Assembly (NCBI GenBank): GCA_030597995.1
Contig: JAUVQV010000015.1
Location: 1 to 9,857 of the forward strand
DNA: 9,857 nt
Origin: Candidatus Rokuibacteriota bacterium
GTDB taxonomy: Bacteria > JAUVQV01
Reading direction: 5' to 3'
Shown: piece after piece, positions 1 to 7,715 of the stretch
How positions within the stretch are numbered: position 1 is the stretch's first letter
Layout of the letters: every line of letters begins with the position of its first letter
The notes under the pieces: generated by a model
What the model was told of the DNA's origin: nothing
Database searches by the model: none
The model's input: the letters and a program-made list of their open reading frames with translations, nothing else
Position numbers and translations under genes: made by a program

Positions 1-143
1 AGCCGTCGCGGGTGCATGCGTCGTACCGGCGATACCTTGAGAACCGGCTCCGGGAGAAGTTCGGCTTCTCCGGGACCACAGTGCGGATGCGGTTTAAGCA
101 AAAAAGAAAACGTTCCTCCCAGCACCTCATGACACATGAATAA
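1..143 (+). CDS. der: Ribosome-assembly GTPase Der (EngA), C-terminal fragment
   Basis: The left edge cuts this gene. From base 3 a frame of 46 codons runs to a TAA at 141-143. It encodes PSRVHASYRRYLENRLREKF, then GFSGTTVRMRFKQKRK and a short polar tail. A Tyr-x-Arg-Tyr-Leu-Glu-Asn-Arg-x-Arg segment followed by a Phe-Gly-Phe-x-Gly-Thr turn and a basic strand is the typical end of the KH-like domain of Der. Der is a double-GTPase that acts in assembly of the large ribosomal subunit; the two GTPase domains would lie upstream, outside the window. The tail after the basic strand (RSSQHLMTHE) is not one I recognise as conserved. The gene reads toward metK with about 140 bases between them and no convincing terminator. 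The assignment rests on a short stretch, but the match in order and spacing is good. Confidence 0.8.
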   Translation, partial: PSRVHASYRRYLENRLREKFGFSGTTVRMRFKQKRKRSSQHLMTHE

Positions 144-174
144 CAAATGGGGAAACTTCTCCTGTGGAATGTGC

Positions 175-203
175 TTGAACAGATCCTGTGTTTCTGCTAT
201 ATA
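175..203 (+). promoter_or_regulatory. Putative sigma-70-type promoter for metK-ahcY
   Basis: TTGAAC at 175-180 is followed after 17 bases by TATATA at 198-203. A TG one base before the -10 (195-196) makes an extended -10 element. Spacing is ideal, and each hexamer matches the consensus at four of six positions. Transcription would start near 210, giving a leader of about 75 bases before metK. A TTGACA at 242-247 is a perfect -35, but no acceptable -10 follows it. This is inferred from sequence only. Confidence 0.45.
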
Positions 204-272
204 TCCCATGTTGTGACGCGCAGTTGTTGCCCACTTACACCTTGACATTTCGTCCAGGCGCTGCAACAGAAC

Positions 273-284
273 GGAGGGCATGTA

Positions 285-287
<3 letters not shown>
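273..287 (+). promoter_or_regulatory. metK ribosome binding site with a start-stop ATG-TAA in front of the start
   Basis: GGAGGG at 273-278 lies 6 bases before the ATG at 285, which is good spacing and fixes the metK start. An earlier ATG at 280-282 is followed directly by TAA (283-285), whose last A is the first base of the metK ATG. That ATG is only one base from the purine run, so it is poorly placed for initiation. It could nonetheless form a minimal start-stop unit overlapping the real start. Confidence 0.6.
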
Positions 288-2709
<2,422 letters not shown>

Positions 2710-2782
2710 CACACTTTTGTATTCTTCGGGGGTCCATCCCGGATTGCCAGAAGGGACTTCCTCTCTGTTTGGACTTGGCGCT

Positions 2783-2819
2783 GGTTTAGGATTTAGAGTT
2801 TCGGATTTAGGATTTTTTT
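2783..2819. repeat. AT-rich short direct repeats ('ggatttag' units) with a T7 run
   Basis: GGTTTAG, GGATTTAG, AGTTTCG, GGATTTAG and GGATTTTTTT follow one another as heptamer/octamer-like variants in 37 bases, in clear contrast to the GC-rich surroundings. They lie in the 140-base gap (2710-2849) between ahcY and the first ATPase gene. No GC-rich stem stands directly before the T run, so it is not a standard intrinsic terminator. A TTGGAC at 2769-2774 has only a weak -10 match in the repeat. The rest of the gap shows nothing I can name. Confidence 0.6.
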
Positions 2820-2849
2820 CATGTGTGCAGCTGGCGAGATGAGGTCCGC

Positions 2850-3671
2850 TTGATCTCGGTAAAGGATGTTTCTTACGGGTACCCGCTTCCGGGAGGAGGA
2901 GAAAGGTCGGCTCTCCAAAGGGTATCGCTGGAGGTTCACGAGGGAGACATCCTGGTGATCCTGGGTGCCAACGGTGCCGGCAAGACCACCCTGGGGCATC
3001 TCCTGGCGGGGGTGCTCAGCCCGGACGGAGGGGAGATCGATCGAGGCCGGCCACCCTCCGCCGGTGAGGGCCGTTCCGGTCTCTCCGTCGGGCTGGTGTC
3101 TCAGAATCCCGAGGACACGTTCACTTCCCCTGTGGTGCGGGAGGAAATGGGGACGGTTCTGGAGAACCTCGGCTGGGAGGAGAGCGAGGTCGACTGCGCC
3201 GTTGAGGGAATGCTCTCCGAGGTCGGCCTTGCGAGTCACGCCGATTATCCCCCTTCCCTGCTCTCGGGGGGACAAAAACAGCTTCTTGCAATCGCCTCCA
3301 TACTGATTGCCGAGCCGGCCTGGCTTGTCCTGGACGAACCCCTTTCGCTGCTGGACAGCCTGGGGCGTGCCGAAGTGGCCTCGCTCGTCTCACGCTTGGC
3401 GGGACGTTCCGCCCGCGCCACGGTCTTACTTTCCAGCGAGGTGGAGGATGTGAGCTGCGGGAATCGGTTCGCGATCCTCCACCGGGGCCGTGTGGTGCAG
3501 CAGGGAAGAAGGCACGAACTGCCACTCGAAAGGGAACGGCTGGAGGGCTGGGGGCTGGTCCCTCCGGACCTGACCGAGCTTTCCGCCCTGCTGGCTGCGT
3601 CGGGAGTTCCCCTCGAGAGGAGGCTCTGGAATCCGGAGGAGTTGGCTCGAGTGCTATGCCGATCCTCCTGA
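2850..3671 (+). CDS. ecfA1: ECF/CbiO-type transporter ATPase subunit 1 (EcfA1-like)
   Basis: This is a cytoplasmic ABC ATPase of the energy-coupling-factor class, which powers uptake of vitamins, metals or similar micronutrients with EcfT and an S component. Numbered from TTG 2850 (273 residues): Walker A GANGAGKTT at 39-47, Q-loop VSQNPEDTF with Q85, intact signature LSGGQ at 138-142, and Walker B LVLDEP at 159-164 with the catalytic Glu. The switch-loop region TVLLSSEVEDV (191-201) has no histidine. The C-terminal tail resembles EcfA tails (WGLVPPDLTELSALL, then NPEELARVL). I prefer TTG 2850 because GAGG lies five bases upstream and homology begins at ISVKDVSYGY. An in-frame GTG at 2823 would add nine unlikely residues and has no ribosome binding site. 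The gene overlaps the next ATPase gene by 16 bases, which suggests a heterodimer. The substrate cannot be read from the sequence. Confidence 0.85.
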   Translation: MISVKDVSYGYPLPGGGERSALQRVSLEVHEGDILVILGANGAGKTTLGHLLAGVLSPDGGEIDRGRPPSAGEGRSGLSVGLVSQNPEDTFTSPVVREEMGTVLENLGWEESEVDCAVEGMLSEVGLASHADYPPSLLSGGQKQLLAIASILIAEPAWLVLDEPLSLLDSLGRAEVASLVSRLAGRSARATVLLSSEVEDVSCGNRFAILHRGRVVQQGRRHELPLERERLEGWGLVPPDLTELSALLAASGVPLERRLWNPEELARVLCRSS

Positions 3672-4534
3672 AAGATATTCATCACACCTATGCCCCCGGC
3701 ACCCCTTGGGCCCGGCCGGTCCTGCGGGGAGTGAATCTGGAGGTCCCACCCGGCGAATGCCTCGGCATCCTGGGGCGAATAGGCTCCGGGAAGAGCACTC
3801 TGGTCCAGCATCTCAACGGCCTGCTCCTGCCTCAGCGGGGGGAGGTTCGGGTAGGGAAGAGGGTGCTCCGGCCCGGCGAAAAGCTTCCACGTCTTTTGTA
3901 CCGGGAAGTCGGAATCCTCTTCCAGTTTCCGGAAAAGCAGCTCTTTGCAGACACGGTTTTCGAAGACGTGGCCGGCGGTCCCAGGTTTGCCGGCTGCTCG
4001 AAGATGGAGGAGCAGGCGCGGGTAACCGCGGCCCTAGAAAGGGTTGGGCTCGACCCGGCGGTGTATGGCGGTCGTGCCCCCTACACCCTGACCTGGGGGG
4101 AGAAGAGGATGGCGGCCCTGGCCGGCGTTCTGGCCCTGGACCCTCCGCGGCTGGTTTTCGACGAGCCGGGAGCGGGGCTCGACCCCGCCGGGCGGGTCGC
4201 ACTTCTCTCGCTGATCAGGGACCTGGTCCGCCGAGAGGGGAAGACGGTGCTCTTTGTTTCGCACCACCTCGACGACCTCTTCCGCGTGGCGGACCGGTTG
4301 GTGGTGCTGTCGGAGGGCAGAGCCGTCTTCCAGGGTTCACTGTCGGAGCTCTGCCGGGGCGGCGAGCTGGAGAAGTGGGGGTTGACCTGGCCGTCCCTGA
4401 TCCGGACGATGCAGATGGTCGCGGAGCACTGTCCTGAGGTGAGAACCGACGTCCGCACCCCGAAGGAGGCCGCGGCTGCCTTGACATCGGTGACCCGCGC
4501 CCTCTTCAGCCCCGGCGCTCCCTCCGGGCAGTGA
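3656..4534 (+). CDS. ecfA2: ECF/CbiO-type transporter ATPase subunit 2 (EcfA2-like)
   Basis: This is the partner ATPase (292 residues), probably forming a heterodimer with the product of the overlapping upstream gene. Walker A GRIGSGKST is at 40-48. The Q-loop ILFQFPEKQLF (87-97) is the pattern expected of EcfA2. Walker B LVFDEP is at 166-171, D-loop GLDP at 174-177 and the switch histidine is H203 in VSHH. The ABC signature, normally LSGGE or LSGGQ followed by KR, reads LTWGEKR (145-151), so Ser is Thr and the first Gly is Trp. The ATG at 3656 lies inside the upstream gene, with GGAGGAG at 3635-3641, somewhat far upstream; coupling by overlap is likely. No EcfT or S-component gene follows; the next gene is an unrelated channel. 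The family is clear, while the pairing and the subunit name come from order and motif. Confidence 0.85.
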   Translation: MPILLKDIHHTYAPGTPWARPVLRGVNLEVPPGECLGILGRIGSGKSTLVQHLNGLLLPQRGEVRVGKRVLRPGEKLPRLLYREVGILFQFPEKQLFADTVFEDVAGGPRFAGCSKMEEQARVTAALERVGLDPAVYGGRAPYTLTWGEKRMAALAGVLALDPPRLVFDEPGAGLDPAGRVALLSLIRDLVRREGKTVLFVSHHLDDLFRVADRLVVLSEGRAVFQGSLSELCRGGELEKWGLTWPSLIRTMQMVAEHCPEVRTDVRTPKEAAAALTSVTRALFSPGAPSGQ

Positions 4535-4577
4535 AAAGGGGGTAGAGCGCGCCCTGGGCGTACCCGGACTAGCAGGG

Positions 4578-4587
4578 TATAATGGAG
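4578..4587 (+). promoter_or_regulatory. TATAAT -10-like hexamer overlapping the mscS ribosome binding region
   Basis: The 57-base gap between the ATPase and channel genes holds a perfect TATAAT at 4578-4583, followed at once by GGAG (4584-4587), four bases before the mscS ATG at 4592. Used as a -10, it would start transcription within about two bases of the ATG, giving a leaderless message. No good -35 sits 16-18 bases upstream. GGGTA (4540-4544) and TACCC (4561-4565) could form a weak hairpin, but no T tract follows. The function is uncertain. Confidence 0.3.
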
Positions 4588-4591
4588 CACC

Positions 4592-5632
4592 ATGGCAGAG
4601 ATTTCGTTTCTTGAGCTGACCTCTTCGAGATACCTCAATGCCGCAATTCTGTTTGCGGCGGCGGTGATTGTCGCCAAGCTCGCCGATCTCTTTGTGGAAA
4701 AAATCCTTCTCAGGCTGGTCTCCATCACTCATTCCGATCTCGACAACAGGATCATCACCGTGATTCATCGTCCGGTATTCCTGACGGTGATCCTGTTCGG
4801 AGCCTCGCTGGCCCTCAAAACTCTGGAAGCCCCGCGGGGATTCCACCTCCTCCTGAAGACCCTCCTGATCGTCCTCTGGTCAGTGACGCTGCTGCGGTTG
4901 AGTGCGATCATATATGGGGCCTTTTTTGAGAAGATCCCCAGGGATTCCACCGCCGGCCAGCAGTTCGGCCCCCTCCTGAAAAATGTCACCGGGGTGGTCC
5001 TGATCGTCCTGGGGATTATGGGCGTCCTCGCGATCTGGGAGGTGAGTATCACCCCCCTGATGGCCTCTGCGGGGATAGCCGGGGTGGCGGTGGCATTTGC
5101 GGCCAAGGACACCATTGCCAATTTCTTCGGGGGGATCAGTATCCTCATCGACCGCCCCTACACCGTCCGGAATTTCATCATCCTCGACTCCGGAGAGCGG
5201 GGCGAGGTCATGGATATCGGGCTCCGGAGTACGCGCATCAAAACCCGGGACGACGTCCTGATCACGATACCGAACTCCATCATGGCGAATGCCAAGATCA
5301 TCAACGAGAGCGCCCCGATAAAAAGGTTCAGGATCAGGATTCCGGTGGGGGTGGCCTACGGCTCGGACATCGGGAAAGTCGAAGAGGTCCTCCTTCTGGT
5401 CGCCCGGCAGAATTCCAGTGTGGAGGAGGATCCGTCGCCCCGGGTGCGTTTTCTGGCCTTCGGCGATTCCTCCTTGAATTTTGAGCTTCAGTGCTGGACC
5501 GATGATCCCCGGGACAAAGGCCGGGTGATACACGAATTGAACTGCGCGATATACGAACGCTTTCGCGAGCACGACATAACCATACCTTTTCCGCAGCGGG
5601 ACCTGCACCTGTATCGGAGGGAGGAAGGATAA
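4592..5632 (+). CDS. mscS: Small-conductance mechanosensitive channel, MscS family
   Basis: This inner-membrane channel opens under membrane tension to release solutes during osmotic downshock; it should be a homoheptamer by family. The 346-residue product has hydrophobic segments at about 15-33, 60-76, 88-110, 131-148 and 150-172. The last runs into the pore-lining helix SAGIAGVAVAFAAKDTIANF (159-178), with the small-residue Ala/Gly packing of MscS TM3. FFGGISILIDRPY (178-190), the beta-domain segment GEVMDIGLRSTRIKTRDDVL and IPNS (226-229) follow, then the alpha/beta C-terminal domain ending in IPFPQRDLHL. It is longer than the roughly 286-residue E. coli MscS because it has about two extra N-terminal membrane segments. 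The ATG at 4592 has GGAG four bases upstream. A hairpin follows the stop, so the gene probably ends a transcript. I see no functional link to the ATPases before it. Confidence 0.93.
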   Translation: MAEISFLELTSSRYLNAAILFAAAVIVAKLADLFVEKILLRLVSITHSDLDNRIITVIHRPVFLTVILFGASLALKTLEAPRGFHLLLKTLLIVLWSVTLLRLSAIIYGAFFEKIPRDSTAGQQFGPLLKNVTGVVLIVLGIMGVLAIWEVSITPLMASAGIAGVAVAFAAKDTIANFFGGISILIDRPYTVRNFIILDSGERGEVMDIGLRSTRIKTRDDVLITIPNSIMANAKIINESAPIKRFRIRIPVGVAYGSDIGKVEEVLLLVARQNSSVEEDPSPRVRFLAFGDSSLNFELQCWTDDPRDKGRVIHELNCAIYERFREHDITIPFPQRDLHLYRREEG

Positions 5633-5634
5633 GG

Positions 5635-5673
5635 CCTCCCGACCCGGTCCGGGCCGGCGGCACGGGAGGGTTT
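5635..5673 (+). terminator. Possible intrinsic terminator after mscS
   Basis: CCTCCCG at 5635-5641 pairs with CGGGAGG at 5663-5669. The 21 bases between them are very GC-rich and can fold further (CCCG/CGGG). GTTTCTCCTT follows, which is only a moderate pyrimidine tract, so the termination strength is uncertain. It sits just after the mscS stop and before the hflK promoter-like site, where a terminator would be expected. Confidence 0.5.
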
Positions 5674-5677
5674 CTCC

Positions 5678-5705
5678 TTGCGTATTCTTCGCAGCCATGT
5701 ATAGT
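5678..5705 (+). promoter_or_regulatory. Putative hflKC promoter
   Basis: TTGCGT at 5678-5683 and TATAGT at 5700-5705 are separated by 16 bases. The predicted start near 5712 falls in a small inverted repeat, GTCGT (5704-5708) / ACGAC (5713-5717), which could be an operator or a 5' hairpin. The -10 is good (five of six) and the -35 is weak. Position after the probable terminator supports it. Confidence 0.4.
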
Positions 5706-5727
5706 CGTTCTCACGACAAGCAATCCC

Positions 5728-5738
5728 AAAGGAGGTGA
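5728..5738 (+). promoter_or_regulatory. Near-perfect Shine-Dalgarno that fixes a GTG start for hflK
   Basis: AAAGGAGGTGA is complementary to the 16S rRNA 3' end over about ten bases. The GTG at 5745 lies nine bases after GGAGG. A nearby ATG at 5749 is out of frame, so the GTG is the start of hflK. This is the strongest ribosome binding site in the window. Confidence 0.8.
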
Positions 5739-5744
5739 AACCGG

Positions 5745-6740
5745 GTGGATGACAAGAACGGGAAAGAGGTATTCGATTTAAGCCAATTAAAGATCCCGAA
5801 GTTCAATCCCAAGATGGCGGGAGCCATCGTGGCCCTGATCGTGGCTGCCGTTTTCTTCTTCACTGCGGTGTATCAGGTGAAACCGGAGGAGGTTGGCATC
5901 GTCCTGCGACTGGGGAAATACGTGGGGACCGAAGCCCAGCCGGGGCTCAATTTCAAGCTTCCCTTCGGTATCGACCGGGTGTTCAAGGTTCCGGTCATGC
6001 GCCAGCTCAAGGAGGAGTACGGTTTTCGCACCGCCCAGGCCGGCGTGCAGACCCGGTACTCGAGGGGGAGTTTCGAGGATGAGAGCCTCATGCTCACCGG
6101 GGACCTGAACGCGGCGGTGGTGGAGTGGATCGTGCAGTATCGCATCAGTGATCCGTATAAGTTCCTCTTCCGCGTCCGCAACGTCCGGGAGACCTTCCGG
6201 GACATGACCGAGGCTACGATGAGGAGGATCATCGGCGACCGGACGGTGAACGAGGTTCTCACTGTCGGACGGCAGGAGATCGCCAGCGCGGCCAAGAAGA
6301 GACTCCAGGAGCTGTGCGACCAGTACGAGACCGGTATCACCGTCGACCAGGTGGTCCTCCAGGATGTCAACCCGCCGGACTTCGTCAAACCTTCTTTCAA
6401 TGAGGTCAACCAGGCGCAGCAGGAACGGGAAAAGCTGATCAACCAGGCCCGGTCCGATTACAATCAGGTCATCCCCAAGGCCCGGGGGGAGGCGCTGCAG
6501 ACCATCCAGCAGGGCGAGGGGTATGCCACGGAACGCGTGAACCGGGCCCGCGGTGATGCGGCCCGTTTTGTCTCCCTCTTCGAGGAATACCGGAAGGCCC
6601 CCGAGGTCACTCGCCGCCGCCTTCACCTGGAGACGCTGGGTGACGTCCTTCCCCGTGTCGGCCGCAAGATTATCGTAGACGAGAGGGCCGAGGGGTTTAT
6701 ACCCCTCCTGGACCTGAGAGGGAAGGGGGGTACGCCATGA
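5745..6740 (+). CDS. hflK: HflK, SPFH/prohibitin-family modulator of FtsH protease
   Basis: With HflC, HflK forms a large cage-like complex in the inner membrane that surrounds FtsH and limits its proteolysis. The 331-residue product has a short cytoplasmic N-terminus and one membrane segment at about 24-43 (AGAIVALIVAAVFFFTAVY). The SPFH domain begins QVKPEEVGIVLRLGKY (44-59) and PGLNFKLPFGID (66-77). Other HflK-typical stretches are LMLTGDLNAAVVEWIVQYRI (115-134) and VVLQDVNPP (203-211). A charged, coiled-coil-prone region covers about 222-290. It is shorter than E. coli HflK (about 419 residues), lacking the Gly-rich N-terminus and most of the C-terminal tail. The start is GTG with a near-perfect ribosome binding site. 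The stop overlaps the hflC start as ATGA, so translation is coupled. ftsH is not present in the window. Confidence 0.95.
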   Translation: MDDKNGKEVFDLSQLKIPKFNPKMAGAIVALIVAAVFFFTAVYQVKPEEVGIVLRLGKYVGTEAQPGLNFKLPFGIDRVFKVPVMRQLKEEYGFRTAQAGVQTRYSRGSFEDESLMLTGDLNAAVVEWIVQYRISDPYKFLFRVRNVRETFRDMTEATMRRIIGDRTVNEVLTVGRQEIASAAKKRLQELCDQYETGITVDQVVLQDVNPPDFVKPSFNEVNQAQQEREKLINQARSDYNQVIPKARGEALQTIQQGEGYATERVNRARGDAARFVSLFEEYRKAPEVTRRRLHLETLGDVLPRVGRKIIVDERAEGFIPLLDLRGKGGTP

Positions 6741-7675
6741 AGCATATTATCAGCGTGGTTCTAGTAGCGGTGGTTGCAGTCGTTGCCCTCTCCCTAAGCG
6801 GCGCCATGTACGTGGTCGATGAGACACAGCAGGTGGTCATCACCCAGTTCGGCAAACCTGTGGGAGAAGCGGTGGTTACCCCGGGCATCAAATTCAAGAT
6901 CCCTGGTATCTGGAAGGCGAATTATTTCGACAAGCGCTTTCTGGAGTGGGACGGAGACGCCAACCAGGTCCCCACCCGGGACAAGAAGTTTATCTGGGTC
7001 GACACCTACGGCCGCTGGCGCATTGTCGACCCCCTCCTGTTTTTCCAGCGTCTGCGGGACGAGCGGGGCGCCCAGTCGAGACTGGATGATATCCTCGACG
7101 GCGAGACCCGGGATTCCATCGCCAATCACGACCTGGTGGAGGTGGTCCGTACCAGCAACCGGGAGTTCCTCCGGAGCGAAGAGCTCGTTGAAGGCGAGGA
7201 GGAGGAGATCCTCATGAAGATCAAGTACGGCCGTGAGATAATCACCCGCGAGATCCTCGCCAACGCCTCGCAGCGGACTATCGATCTCGGCATCGAGCTG
7301 GTGGACCTCCGCTTCAAGCGGATCAACTATGTCGAAGAAGTTCGCCAGAAGGTCTATGAGCGGATGGTCTCCGAGCGCAAGAGGATCGCGGAGAAGTACC
7401 GCTCGGAAGGACAGGGAGAGAGCGCCAGAATACGGGGGCAGAAAGAAAGGGAGTTAAAAGTGATTACCTCCGAGGCCTATCGCCAGGCTCAGGAGATCAA
7501 GGGAAAGGCCGACGCGGAGGCGACACGCATATATGCCGAGGCCTACAATAAGGATCCCGAGTTCTACCGTTTCATCAAATCGCTCGAGACGTTGTCCGAG
7601 ACTCTCGATGCGGAGAGCTGGCTGCTGCTCACCACCGATGGAGATTTGTTCCGTTATCTCAAGAGGGTGAAATAG
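6737..7675 (+). CDS. hflC: HflC, SPFH/prohibitin-family modulator of FtsH protease
   Basis: This is the partner of HflK in the membrane complex that regulates FtsH. The product has 312 residues (E. coli about 334). An N-terminal membrane anchor at about 5-24 (ISVVLVAVVAVVALSLSGAM) is followed by YVVDETQQVVITQFGKPVG (25-43) and PGIKFKIPG (49-57), the start of the SPFH domain. LRFKRINYVEEVRQKVYERM (191-210) and SERKRIAEKYRSEGQGESA (212-230) are hallmark HflC sequences leading into a helical, Ala/Glu-rich segment. It ends in YLKRVK. An acidic run EGEEEE (152-157) lies in the middle. The ATG overlaps the hflK stop, and GGGAAGGGGGG (6720-6730) provides a ribosome binding site. The 40 bases after the stop (7676-7715), up to the convergent lipoprotein gene, show no clear terminator hairpin. 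Confidence 0.95.
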   Translation: MKHIISVVLVAVVAVVALSLSGAMYVVDETQQVVITQFGKPVGEAVVTPGIKFKIPGIWKANYFDKRFLEWDGDANQVPTRDKKFIWVDTYGRWRIVDPLLFFQRLRDERGAQSRLDDILDGETRDSIANHDLVEVVRTSNREFLRSEELVEGEEEEILMKIKYGREIITREILANASQRTIDLGIELVDLRFKRINYVEEVRQKVYERMVSERKRIAEKYRSEGQGESARIRGQKERELKVITSEAYRQAQEIKGKADAEATRIYAEAYNKDPEFYRFIKSLETLSETLDAESWLLLTTDGDLFRYLKRVK

Positions 7676-7715
7676 GAGTATCAGGTTGACCGGGAGGGCG
7701 TGAGGCGCGGCGGTT

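Noticed and set aside
53..71. Hairpin GGAGAAG-TTCGG-CTTCTCC as a terminator after der
   Set aside because: It lies inside the der coding region, about 70 bases before the stop, and no T tract follows.
257..268. SAH riboswitch suggested by GGCGCTGCAAC upstream of metK
   Set aside because: Only about ten bases match the core, the flanking GAGGA and downstream CCAGGCTC-like parts are absent, and too little leader remains for the fold.
2823..2849. GTG 2823 as the start of the first ATPase
   Set aside because: It is preceded by a T run and no ribosome binding site, and the added residues (CSWRDEVR) are not family-like. The TTG at 2850 has GAGG at suitable spacing.
4540..4565. Terminator between the second ATPase gene and mscS
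   Set aside because: The GGGTA/TACCC stem is short, with a poorly paired interior and no T run.
5787..6626. Antisense open frame opposite hflK
   Set aside because: It mirrors hflK across its length and has no family motif; this is common in GC-rich DNA.
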